From CAZTYI01 sp964466185 (GTDB taxonomy: Bacteria; Chlamydiota; Chlamydiia; Chlamydiales; SM23-39): 13,160 nucleotides of DNA. The DNA lies in NCBI GenBank assembly GCA_964466185.1, contig CAYXMS010000034.1, forward strand, positions 1 to 13,160. Direction: 5' to 3'. Positions 7,433 through 13,160 of this stretch are shown here, piece by piece. How positions within the stretch are numbered: the stretch's first letter is position 1; each line of letters begins with the position of its first letter. Under the pieces are notes generated by a model that had not been told where the DNA came from, searched no databases, and saw only the letters and a list, made by a program, of their open reading frames with translations. The position numbers and the translations under genes were made by a program.

Positions 7433-9163
7433 TCAGTCAGCATCTTTAGCCGGACTGGAAGAAGTTTTACCGCTTTTAAAAGCTTTGCCGTTTTTTAATT
7501 GAGCAATTTCTTCTTCTATTTCAGAATTTTCCAAACGACGGAAAAGAACAGAAAAAGCACCTAATTTCTGACCTGCAGGCAAATTATTTTTTCTAACTTT
7601 TTCCCAATTCTCTTTGGCCAATTGAGAATTAAAACCCAAAAACTGCCAAACTCTTTGAGCAGAAGTCGGAATAATAGCAAAGCTTGTTAAGGCCAGATTT
7701 TTAATGCATTCCAAAGAAAGCGCCAGGCAGTTTTGCAATCTGAAAAAAAGCTTTTCCTCTTTTGCCAAAGCCCAGGGTTTTTGAAAATCAAAGTAAGTAT
7801 TGCCCAAACTGGAAAGCTCCATAATTAAACTAGCGGCTTTTCTTATTGAAAACTGACTATAGGCCTTTTTTATTTCTGCCGTCAAATACTCCATATCGGA
7901 AATGAATTTTTTATCTTCCTGAGAAAAGTCCATTTTTTCAGGAATTCTGCCTTCCAAATATTTGTTGACCATTGTTAAACAGCGATTGACAAAATTACCA
8001 AATTTACCAAGTAAAAGACCATTGCATACAGCCTGAAATTCTTTCCAGCTAAATTCGGCATCTGCCGATTCCGGAGCATTAGCTGCCAAATAAAACCGAA
8101 TCTGATCAGAAGTATATTTTTGAAAAAAACTGTTTAAATCAATGTACCAACCCTCAGATTTAGAAAACTGCTTTCCTTCCAGCATTAAAAATTCGTTGGC
8201 TGGAATTTTATCCACCAGCTTATAAGCTGTATCCTGCCCCATAGTCATAGCCGGAAAGAAAACCGCATGAAAAGGAATATTGTCTTTACCTACAAAATTG
8301 ACCAGTTTAGTCTCCGGATTCAACCAATATTTTTCCCAAAGCTTGGGCTCTTGTTTGATCTTTGCATATTCTTTAGAAGCCGAAATATATCCAATTGGAG
8401 CATCAAACCAAACATACAGCACTTTGCCTTCAGTATTAGGCAAAGGCAAAGGCACTCCCCAGTTAGAATCGCGGGTAATAGCACGTGGTTTGAGGTCTTT
8501 TAAGTATTGCTTGACCACGCCCAGGACATTAGCTTTTAAGTCTTTACCCTCTATCCATTTAGCCAGCCTGTCTTTGAATTTATCAAAACGCAAATACCAA
8601 TGCTTTGAAGGCTTTAAAGTCAAAACGCTACCAGTTAATTTAGATTTGGGATTTTTTAAATCCATAGCTTCAAAACTGGCGCCGCACTTGCCACATTCAT
8701 CTCCACGGGCTTTTTCATATCCGCATTTGGGACAAATGCCTTCCACATAACGATCAGCCAAAAACCTTTTTTCCTCTTCAGAATAAAGATGGTCTTCAGT
8801 TTTTTCTTCAATATAGCCGTTTTTTAAAAGGTCTAAAAAAAAAGCCTGCACAGTCGGCACATGTCCAGGCCAGCTAGTACGGGAATAATGATCAAAAGAA
8901 ATTAATAGCTTGTGAAAAAAATCTTGATTAATCCTATGAAAAATATCTACATGCTCTTGAGGCGTTCTTTTGGCCAAATCAGCAGATAAAGTAATCGCCA
9001 CCCCATATTCATCAGAGCCGCACACATAAAGCACATCATTGCCCTGCAGCCTTTCAAACCGAGCATAGACATCTGCCGGCAAATATGCTCCAGCAATATG
9101 GCCGAAATGCAAAGGACCATTAGCATAAGGAAGAGCTGAAGTGATTAGAATTTTTTGAGCCAT
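7433..9163 (-). CDS. metG: Methionyl-tRNA synthetase
   Basis: Class I aminoacyl-tRNA synthetase that charges tRNA(Met) in the cytoplasm. The 576 residues begin with MAQKILITSALPYANGPLHF; the HIGH-type motif is HFGH at 19-22 and the KMSKS-type motif reads KQFSKS at 331-336. A zinc knuckle with C144, C147, C157 and C160 marks the archaeal/chlamydial type of MetG. The anticodon-binding helical domain follows (from about 375), including LLGKFGNFVNR. The C-terminus LFRRLENSEIEEEIAQLKNG (540-559) resembles the linker that in many MetG proteins leads to an EMAP-like tRNA-binding domain, but the protein ends after a short polar tail without that domain. The Shine-Dalgarno sequence AAGGTG (9180-9175) lies 11 nt before the ATG. 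The gene lies downstream of the rpoZ-like gene on the same strand, with its own candidate promoter. Confidence 0.97.
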   Translation of the reverse strand: MAQKILITSALPYANGPLHFGHIAGAYLPADVYARFERLQGNDVLYVCGSDEYGVAITLSADLAKRTPQEHVDIFHRINQDFFHKLLISFDHYSRTSWPGHVPTVQAFFLDLLKNGYIEEKTEDHLYSEEEKRFLADRYVEGICPKCGYEKARGDECGKCGASFEAMDLKNPKSKLTGSVLTLKPSKHWYLRFDKFKDRLAKWIEGKDLKANVLGVVKQYLKDLKPRAITRDSNWGVPLPLPNTEGKVLYVWFDAPIGYISASKEYAKIKQEPKLWEKYWLNPETKLVNFVGKDNIPFHAVFFPAMTMGQDTAYKLVDKIPANEFLMLEGKQFSKSEGWYIDLNSFFQKYTSDQIRFYLAANAPESADAEFSWKEFQAVCNGLLLGKFGNFVNRCLTMVNKYLEGRIPEKMDFSQEDKKFISDMEYLTAEIKKAYSQFSIRKAASLIMELSSLGNTYFDFQKPWALAKEEKLFFRLQNCLALSLECIKNLALTSFAIIPTSAQRVWQFLGFNSQLAKENWEKVRKNNLPAGQKLGAFSVLFRRLENSEIEEEIAQLKNGKAFKSGKTSSSPAKDAD

Positions 9164-9197
9164 GATTGAACTTGCACCTTTACTAGCTATTTAAAAG

Positions 9198-9227
9198 ATT
9201 TTACTAAAAACATCAGCTTTTATTCAA
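9198..9227 (-). promoter_or_regulatory. Candidate promoter of metG
   Basis: On the minus strand TTGAAT (9227-9222) and TAAAAT (9203-9198) are separated by 18 nt. The predicted transcript start would be about 25-30 nt before the ATG, leaving space for the AAGGTG ribosome binding site. It suggests metG can be transcribed independently of the upstream rpoZ-like gene. Confidence 0.45.
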
Positions 9228-9261
9228 AAAAAATATTTATCAGTTTATTAACAAGAAAATT

Positions 9262-9278
9262 CCTTCCTTCAGGGAAAG
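9262..9278 (-). terminator. Weak hairpin between the rpoZ-like gene and metG
   Basis: On the minus strand CTTTCC (9278-9273) and GGAAGG (9267-9262) pair over 6 bp with one G-U pair and a 5-nt loop, followed by AATTTT. It lies between the rpoZ-like gene and the metG promoter. The tail is poor, so it may be an attenuating or RNA-processing hairpin instead of a terminator. Confidence 0.3.
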
Positions 9279-9316
9279 ATAAGCAACTGTTCAAGCCTGT
9301 AAATATTTTTAATGGC

Positions 9317-9490
9317 CTATGTTAAATCAGGCAGCATCTCCAGCTCATCAATAATTTCATTGACATGCTTGGGGTTTTCTTCTGCAATATGCAAACGAGC
9401 TAGTTTGATAGCATAATTGACCAGATCAAAATTGCTATTAAATTTATTTCTTAATCTTTCATAAGTTAAATATTTTTTTTCTTCTTTCAT
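9317..9490 (-). CDS. rpoZ: Minimal RNA polymerase omega-like subunit
   Basis: A 57-codon gene between gmk and metG. The omega subunit binds the beta-prime subunit and aids RNA polymerase assembly. The peptide holds LTYERLRNKFNSNFDLVNYA (8-27) followed by IKLAR (28-32), which matches the omega signature where an N-x-F-D-L-V segment is followed by alanines and A-R (NRFDLVLVAARRAR in Escherichia coli, from memory). After that comes a short acidic tail, IIDELEMLPDLT. Typical omega subunits are 70-110 residues, so this is near a minimal core. The context supports the call because yicC-gmk-rpoZ is a very common bacterial order. The start is fixed by the Shine-Dalgarno sequence AAAGGA (9505-9500), 9 nt before the ATG. 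A chlamydial hypothetical gene occupies the equivalent place between gmk and metG. The family assignment rests on motif and context, not on a search. Confidence 0.72.
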   Translation of the reverse strand: MKEEKKYLTYERLRNKFNSNFDLVNYAIKLARLHIAEENPKHVNEIIDELEMLPDLT

Positions 9491-9725
9491 GCAAAAAATT
9501 CCTTTAGAATCTATTTTTGTAGAATTTAAAAAGTACCTGTAAATAAATATCTGCTATTTACCCATACTCAAGATACAAACACTTTTCATTATAAATGGTG
9601 GAAAAGCTTTTGGCCACTTTTTTCTAAACTGCTTTGTATAACTTTAATACCTTGGCTAGATTTTCAAAAAATTATTATCAACCGATAGAATAAAACAATC
9701 AAAAATTGAACAATCAACCGCAATA
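9491..9725 (-). other. gmk to rpoZ-like intergenic region with short direct repeats
   Basis: This 235-nt gap contains the candidate rpoZ promoter and palindrome. Just after the gmk stop it has short direct repeats: ATCAACCG at 9677-9684 and 9713-9720 (36 nt apart), and ACAATCAA at 9695-9702 and 9710-9717. No hairpin with a T tract that would end the yicC-gmk transcript is visible on the minus strand. No further gene is seen. Confidence 0.5.
9588..9617 (-). promoter_or_regulatory. Candidate rpoZ-metG promoter overlapped by a palindrome
   Basis: On the minus strand a consensus -10 TATAAT (9593-9588) has TGGCCA (9616-9611) as a possible -35 at 17-nt spacing. A near-perfect inverted repeat (9598-9617: GTGG/CCAC outer arms around the palindrome AAAAGCTTTT, with a CC asymmetry) covers the -35 and most of the spacer. 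This is the position expected of an operator bound by a dimeric repressor, or it may be chance. Confidence 0.4.
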
Positions 9726-10367
9726 TTAATTTACTACTTTCTTTTTGTATGAGCTTTTAACAGACTGTTTTTTAACTTTTCTATTGCGACGCTCTTCAGC
9801 TATAAGGATAGAGAGCAGAACTTGATAAGCTCGGTCCAAATCATCATTCACAAAAACATAATCGTAAAAAACAGATTTTTGGATTTCTTTTTGTGCTGTC
9901 TGCAATCTTTTTTTGATTTCCTGCAAATTTTCAGTGCCCCGTTTTTTCAACCGCTTTTTTAAAACTTCTAAAGACGGCGGTTTAATAAAAATCAAAATTG
10001 CATCGGTTTGCTTTTTAATCTGCAAAGCACCTTGAACGTCAATCACCGCTACTACATGCTTGCCTTGTTTTTTGATTCTATTAACTTCACTTTTCAAAGT
10101 GCCATAATAATATTTCTTAAAAACCAGCTTATGTTCTACAAACGCTTTTTGTTTGACCTTTTCTAAAAATTCCTGCCGGCTGATAAAAAAATATTCATAG
10201 CCATTTTTTTCTCCATCCCGCTTTTCTCTAGTTGTGCAAGAAACCGTTTCTTCTACACATAAAAATTCGCTTTTTAATAAATTAACCAGCGTATTTTTTC
10301 CTGTTCCTGCAGGTGCGGAGACTACAAAAAAAAGGCCTTCTTTTAAATTACCTAAAAGTTTATTCAA
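9726..10367 (-). CDS. gmk: Guanylate kinase
   Basis: Cytoplasmic kinase that converts GMP or dGMP to the diphosphate with ATP. With the TTG start at 10367 it has 213 residues, normal for the family. The P-loop SAPAGTGKNT is at 17-26; asparagine after the lysine is unusual but that position varies in guanylate kinases. The GMP-binding region CTTREKRDGEKNGYEYFF follows, then YYYGT, VIDVQGALQIKK in the core, IKPPSLEVLKKRLKKRGTE in the lid region, and YDYVFVNDDLDRA near the C-terminus. I chose TTG at 10367-10365 because AGGTG (10379-10375) lies 7 nt upstream and the N-terminus then matches the family. A longer frame from TTG at 10415 would add 16 residues inside yicC with no ribosome binding site. 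The start overlaps the end of yicC by 8 nt, implying translational coupling. Confidence 0.95.
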   Translation of the reverse strand: MNKLLGNLKEGLFFVVSAPAGTGKNTLVNLLKSEFLCVEETVSCTTREKRDGEKNGYEYFFISRQEFLEKVKQKAFVEHKLVFKKYYYGTLKSEVNRIKKQGKHVVAVIDVQGALQIKKQTDAILIFIKPPSLEVLKKRLKKRGTENLQEIKKRLQTAQKEIQKSVFYDYVFVNDDLDRAYQVLLSILIAEERRNRKVKKQSVKSSYKKKVVN

Positions 10368-11229
10368 TGTTTTGCACCTGTTCTCTAATTTTTTCCAGCT
10401 CGCTTTTAATATCAATTACAGAAGAAGCAATACAGCTTTCTGCTGATTTGGCAGCTATAGTATTAGTCTCCCGACCCATCTCCTGCAATAAAAAGTCCAT
10501 CTTGCGGCCTACAGCCTCTTTTTCTAATCTTAAAGAGCGAAACTGCTTAACATGAGATTCTAGTCTTACCAGCTCTTCTGTAATATCCACTTTTTCAGTC
10601 AAAAGGGCTATCTCTTTAAGAATTCTTTCATCTTCAAACTTCAAACCCGCCAACTTTTCTTTTAGCTTTTTAGCATATTTACTTACATTATTTTGCGCTT
10701 TCTTTTCAATTTGCACAATTTTAGCCTGCACTTTATCCAGCCGCTTAAAAATATCCTGCTCTAAAATTCCGCCCTCTTTTTCTTTCATGGAAATTAAAGC
10801 TTTTAAAGCTTTTTTCAATCCTTTTAAAAATTCTTGCTGATCAATGCTATTTTCTTTGCTTTGCTTAAAAGCAGGCATAAACCTCAACTGAGATACTAAA
10901 AAAGATAGGTCTACTTTGTCTTTTTTATAGCCTAAAGCCGCCGCTTTCTTTTCCCAGCCTGTTTTCAAAGCCTTAAGTACTTTGGTATCAGGCAGTCTTT
11001 CCTGAATACTTTCCGACGAAGGATAAAATACAGCCCTGACAAAAAGCTGCCCGCGGAAAATCTGTTTATTAATTTCTTTTTTAGCTGAAATTTCTAAAAA
11101 CAGCCATTCTTTCGGCAACAACACAGAACATTCAAAATGCTTGCGGTTAACTGAACCTATCTCTATTTCCAAAACACCTTTTTTGATTTTGACAAGAGCT
11201 GAGCCAAAACCGGTCATACTTCTAAACAT
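10360..11229 (-). CDS. yicC: YicC-family endoribonuclease
   Basis: YicC/YloC proteins are conserved bacterial endoribonucleases implicated in small-RNA and mRNA turnover. The 289 residues match the family length. The N-terminus MFRSMTGFGSA is the family signature, and EIGSVNRKHFE corresponds to the usual EIRSVNHR motif. The conserved C-terminal DUF1732 part holds EKVDITEELVRLESHVKQF, GRKMDFLLQEMGRETNTIAA and a final VIDIKSELEKIREQVQNIE. A long charged helical segment in the middle is likely coiled coil. The gene begins a minus-strand run yicC, gmk, rpoZ-like, metG, and its stop overlaps the gmk start. It is divergent from the DUF2227-like gene, with 72 nt between starts. No strong Shine-Dalgarno sequence precedes the ATG at 11229. 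Confidence 0.95.
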   Translation of the reverse strand: MFRSMTGFGSALVKIKKGVLEIEIGSVNRKHFECSVLLPKEWLFLEISAKKEINKQIFRGQLFVRAVFYPSSESIQERLPDTKVLKALKTGWEKKAAALGYKKDKVDLSFLVSQLRFMPAFKQSKENSIDQQEFLKGLKKALKALISMKEKEGGILEQDIFKRLDKVQAKIVQIEKKAQNNVSKYAKKLKEKLAGLKFEDERILKEIALLTEKVDITEELVRLESHVKQFRSLRLEKEAVGRKMDFLLQEMGRETNTIAAKSAESCIASSVIDIKSELEKIREQVQNIE

Positions 11230-11301
11230 ATAGCAAAATTATTTAGCCTTTAATTGCTTTTTATTTTTAATATAAAAAAAAAGAAAAAGCAAGGCGTTTT
11301 T

Positions 11302-11754
11302 ATGGCTCTTTATAAAACCCATCTGCACTTTAACTTATTTATAGCCATGCCTGTTTTTCTTTTTTTTCTCTATTCCACCTTCCATTTAGCAAAACCTTAT
11401 CTACTTACGTTTGCCACAGTTTTTATTTACGCCTCTTATTTTTTAACGCCTGATGCCGATCTTTCTTATAAAAACCACTTCTGGTCTTTGAAAGGAATTC
11501 TAACTTTTCCCTTTTTCTTATACAGTCTTATCTTCCGCCATCGCGGCATTTCCCATATGCCAATTGTCGGCACCTTGACCAGACTTTTATACCTAACTGC
11601 TTTAATAGCTTTGAGTATTTGGCTTTTAGACTTGAAAAACAGCGATTATATGTATACTTTCAAGACTTACAAAAACTATTTTTCCATAAGTTTTTTAGCC
11701 TTTATTCTATCAGATCTTTGCCATTTGCTTTTAGACTGGCGCTTTAAAATTTAA
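11302..11754 (+). CDS. DUF2227-like putative metal-binding membrane protein
   Basis: A 150-residue membrane protein of unknown function that resembles the DUF2227 family (related to YdjM-type putative membrane hydrolases). It has about four hydrophobic segments (roughly 10-28, 32-48, 67-78, 90-110) and a further C-terminal one. Candidate metal ligands are H7 and H9 (KTHLHFN), D51 and D53 (TPDADLSY), H80 and H85 (FRHRGISHMPIVGT), and D138, H141 and D145 (SDLCHLLLDW). The HRG-SH-P-VGT element and the PDxD element are the main reasons for the call. I chose ATG at 11302 because AAGG at 11291-11294 is 7 nt upstream; an in-frame TTG at 11254 would add a lysine-rich 16-residue prefix with no ribosome binding site. 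It is divergent from yicC and convergent with the peroxiredoxin gene, 4 nt apart. Its substrate is unknown. Confidence 0.7.
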   Translation: MALYKTHLHFNLFIAMPVFLFFLYSTFHLAKPYLLTFATVFIYASYFLTPDADLSYKNHFWSLKGILTFPFFLYSLIFRHRGISHMPIVGTLTRLLYLTALIALSIWLLDLKNSDYMYTFKTYKNYFSISFLAFILSDLCHLLLDWRFKI

Positions 11755-11758
11755 AAAC

Positions 11759-12424
11759 TTAATAGGAACATTTGGAACCTGTCATGCATTTAGGACAATC
11801 CAGTCCTTTATCTCCTTTTTGCCAGCCTTCTGGAGTTATCTTTTTTTCTTTATATGAAAATTGCAAGGCGGCTAAAAGACGCATAATCTCTTTTACACTT
11901 CGTCCATTAAACAACGGATAAAAGAAAATAGCCTTAATCTTGCCTTCCGGATCAATAAAATATACTCCTCTTACAGGCTTTTGGCTATTTTCCAAATCAT
12001 GCACTAAACCATAACTGTTTAAAATACTTTTATTAGGGTCTGAAATTAATGCTAAAGATATCTGTTCTTTAGACATTCCCACTTCTCTTTGCACGCTTTT
12101 AAGCCATTCTATATGCTGCTGCTGAGAATTTGTGCTAATGCCTAGCAATACAGCGTTTATGTTGTTTTGTTCTTTTAAAAAAGCTTTCAGTTCGCTCGTG
12201 CATAAAGGCGCAAAAACATTAGGAAAACTAAATAAAATCACCCATTTACCGCTAAAATCCTCTGGAAAAACTATGTTCCCTTTACTCGATTCTGCCTGAA
12301 AAGCAGGCGATTGACTGCCAATAGCAGGATGCGCAATGTAAGACAACCTGGCTACTAAAATAGTGTTGCTTCCAAATATCAAATAAAAAAACAATAAACC
12401 GCTAAAAAAAGGTCGAAAAGACAT
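11759..12424 (-). CDS. Exported or membrane-anchored AhpC/Prx6-like peroxiredoxin, atypical active site
   Basis: Thioredoxin-fold peroxiredoxin family protein of 221 residues; members reduce peroxides with a cysteine. The N-terminus has a hydrophobic stretch at about 6-24 after one basic residue, suggesting a signal peptide or anchor and thus function outside the cytoplasm. The mature part starts near IGSQSPAF (35-42). The peroxidatic motif, usually PxxxTxxC, reads PNVFAPLC (68-75), so the cysteine C75 is present but the conserved threonine is alanine (A72). R152 in VRGVYFIDPEGKI matches the conserved active-site arginine. YPLFNGRSVKEIMRLLAALQ (169-188) and TPEGWQKGD are typical of the Prx6/AhpC C-terminal half. 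The tail adds CPKC (210-213) and C219, candidates for resolving cysteines. The ATG at 12424 is the only start that includes the hydrophobic segment. Activity is uncertain because of the A72 change. Confidence 0.82.
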   Translation of the reverse strand: MSFRPFFSGLLFFYLIFGSNTILVARLSYIAHPAIGSQSPAFQAESSKGNIVFPEDFSGKWVILFSFPNVFAPLCTSELKAFLKEQNNINAVLLGISTNSQQQHIEWLKSVQREVGMSKEQISLALISDPNKSILNSYGLVHDLENSQKPVRGVYFIDPEGKIKAIFFYPLFNGRSVKEIMRLLAALQFSYKEKKITPEGWQKGDKGLDCPKCMTGSKCSY

Positions 12425-12432
12425 AAAAAATT

Positions 12433-12486
12433 AAATCCCATTATTTATTATCAAATTAATTTTTTATTTAACATAAATAGGGATTT
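12433..12486. repeat. Inverted repeat upstream of the peroxiredoxin gene
   Basis: AAATCCC (12433-12439) plus TATTTAT (12442-12448) is mirrored by ATAAATAGGGATTT (12473-12486). The arms pair over 14 bp with a 2-nt bulge and a 24-nt loop. The left arm begins 9 nt before the peroxiredoxin ATG on its strand, so it falls in that gene's leader or promoter. The GC core CCC/GGG makes it stand out from the surrounding AT. Confidence 0.45.
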
Positions 12487-12637
12487 GTTTTCAAAAATTA
12501 TATTAAAACAAAAAAAAACTACTAAAACAAAACTATAAATGTTATAATAATATATTAATAGCTATTTAACATATTTATTTTAATTAAATAATAAGCATTA
12601 AATTAATAATAACAATTTTAAATATAAAATAATTTTT

Positions 12638-12645
12638 AAAAGGAG
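12638..12645 (+). promoter_or_regulatory. Strong Shine-Dalgarno sequence of the receiver gene
   Basis: AAAAGGAG ends 4 nt before the ATG at 12650 and is the best ribosome binding site in the window. It fixes the start of the receiver protein even though the first 17 residues precede the conserved domain. Confidence 0.75.
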
Positions 12646-12649
12646 CTAA

Positions 12650-13117
12650 ATGTCAACACAAACTTTATCTTTAAGATCTGTAAATCCTTCCAAAGATTGT
12701 CCTCGTATTTTAGTTGCAGAAGATGAAGATATAACTAGAAAGCTAACTATTAAAACCTTAAAAATTTCCTCTTTCCAAATCACAACTGTAAAAAATGGGG
12801 ATGAAGCGATAGATGCTTGGTGGCAAAGTTTAAAAGACCAACATGCTTTTGATTTAATCTTAATGGACATTAATATGCCGCCAGGTCTAAATGGCGTATC
12901 TGCCACTAAAAAAATTCGCATGCTAGAAACAAAATATTCATTAATACCCATACCCATTATAGCTTATACTGCAAACGTAGAACCTAATAATTTTATCAAT
13001 TTTGACCATTTTAAAAAAATAGCTCAAATCAGAGTAATTGCTAAAGTACAAAATTTTTCAGGAAAAGCACTGGAAGCTGCAGAAATCTATGCTAAAGCTC
13101 AATTTAGGGGCTTGTAG
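12650..13117 (+). CDS. Stand-alone response-regulator receiver (REC) protein
   Basis: A CheY-like single-domain receiver of 155 residues that would be phosphorylated by a histidine kinase or phosphotransfer protein. After a polar N-terminal extension (1-17), RILVAEDEDITRK (19-31) gives the first strand and acidic residues E24 and D25. The phosphoacceptor is D73 in LILMDINMPPGLNG (70-83), and the switch threonine is T107 in IIAYTAN. The lysine is probably K132 (VIAKVQ), but the usual following proline is replaced by valine. The region after T107 (FINFDHFKKIAQIR) is unlike ordinary receivers, which have a short alpha4 and a KP loop. I checked the other two frames there and saw no better continuation, so a simple frameshift is not supported. 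There is no DNA-binding output domain and no kinase in the window. A strong Shine-Dalgarno sequence precedes it and a short terminator overlaps its stop. The partner is unknown. Confidence 0.82.
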   Translation: MSTQTLSLRSVNPSKDCPRILVAEDEDITRKLTIKTLKISSFQITTVKNGDEAIDAWWQSLKDQHAFDLILMDINMPPGLNGVSATKKIRMLETKYSLIPIPIIAYTANVEPNNFINFDHFKKIAQIRVIAKVQNFSGKALEAAEIYAKAQFRGL

Positions 13118-13132
13118 AAACCCCATTTTTTT
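13107..13132 (+). terminator. Short terminator at the receiver gene stop
   Basis: GGGG (13107-13110) and CCCC (13121-13124) form a 4-bp GC stem around a loop that contains the TAG stop (13115-13117), followed by A and seven T (13126-13132). The stem is short but very GC-rich for this DNA and sits at the right place to end the receiver transcript. Confidence 0.5.
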
Positions 13133-13160
13133 GATGATTTCGCAGCTTAAAAATCTATTT

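Larger units (their letters stand above)
12425..12649. other. Very AT-rich divergent intergenic region
   Basis: This 225-nt region separates the divergent peroxiredoxin and receiver genes. From about 12485 to 12640 it is almost pure A and T. It holds a bulged inverted repeat (12433-12486), a TATAAT at 12543-12548 without a good -35, and the Shine-Dalgarno sequence of the receiver gene. No small gene or RNA is supported. Confidence 0.6.

Noticed and set aside
8280..8750. Open frame of 156 codons on the plus strand inside metG
   Set aside because: It is antisense to the catalytic region of MetG, with no ribosome binding site and no recognisable motif.
9598..9622. Plus-strand terminator reading of the hairpin followed by TTTTTT
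   Set aside because: No plus-strand gene lies upstream that would need it; the palindrome fits better as an element of the minus-strand promoter.
9677..9720. Short direct repeats suggesting a CRISPR or iteron array
   Set aside because: There are only two copies each of 8-nt units at irregular spacing in AT-rich DNA, which is too little for an array.
10368..10415. Extended N-terminus of guanylate kinase from TTG at 10415
   Set aside because: There is no ribosome binding site, it would overlap 56 nt of yicC, and the extra residues do not match the family.
10360..11005. Guanylate kinase P-loop with GKN as a sign of inactivation
   Set aside because: The residue after the P-loop lysine varies in guanylate kinases and the following threonine and all GMP-binding motifs are intact.
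12960..13117. Frameshift in the second half of the receiver gene
   Set aside because: The other two frames do not give a better receiver C-terminus and meet stop codons early, so divergence is more likely than a frameshift.

Overview
The window is AT-rich bacterial chromosome with densely packed housekeeping genes. The taxonomic clue is a complete NTT-type ATP/ADP translocase (6051-7406), a family largely confined to obligate intracellular bacteria (Chlamydiae, Rickettsiales, Candidatus Dependentiae/TM6) and plastids. The MetG closely resembles the chlamydial type, and metG, gmk and recD2 also lie near each other in Chlamydia. I infer an intracellular parasite or symbiont of the Dependentiae or Chlamydiae kind and cannot separate the two from this window. 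No mobile element, CRISPR array, prophage or rRNA was seen.

Layout. 1-300: non-coding start, then a minus-strand tRNA-Asn(GUU) with its own promoter and terminator. 456-2651 (+): recD2 helicase, convergent with a minus-strand potassium uptake pair, trkA (5714-4377) then trkH (4300-2657). Both gaps on the 5' side of these trk genes hold small open frames that end exactly 8 nt before the next start codon. 5715-6050: intergenic region between divergent trkA and the translocase. 6051-7406 (+): ATP/ADP translocase. 11229-7433 (minus): yicC, gmk, a 57-codon rpoZ-like gene (not previously obvious because of its size) and metG; yicC and gmk overlap, and promoter-like sequences precede rpoZ and metG. 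11302-11754 (+): a DUF2227-like membrane protein. 12424-11759 (minus): an AhpC/Prx-family protein with an N-terminal hydrophobic segment and an altered active-site motif. 12650-13117 (+): a stand-alone response-regulator receiver protein with a short terminator.

How the genes fit together: the translocase would supply host ATP; TrkA/TrkH maintain potassium; yicC-gmk-rpoZ is the widespread bacterial module linking RNA turnover, GMP phosphorylation and RNA polymerase assembly, here followed by methionyl-tRNA synthetase. RecD2 acts in DNA repair. The peroxiredoxin and receiver protein are the likeliest stress or signalling genes.

I found no clear large undescribed system. The best leads are the atypical exported peroxiredoxin, the minimal omega-like subunit, and the short ORFs abutting trkA and trkH.
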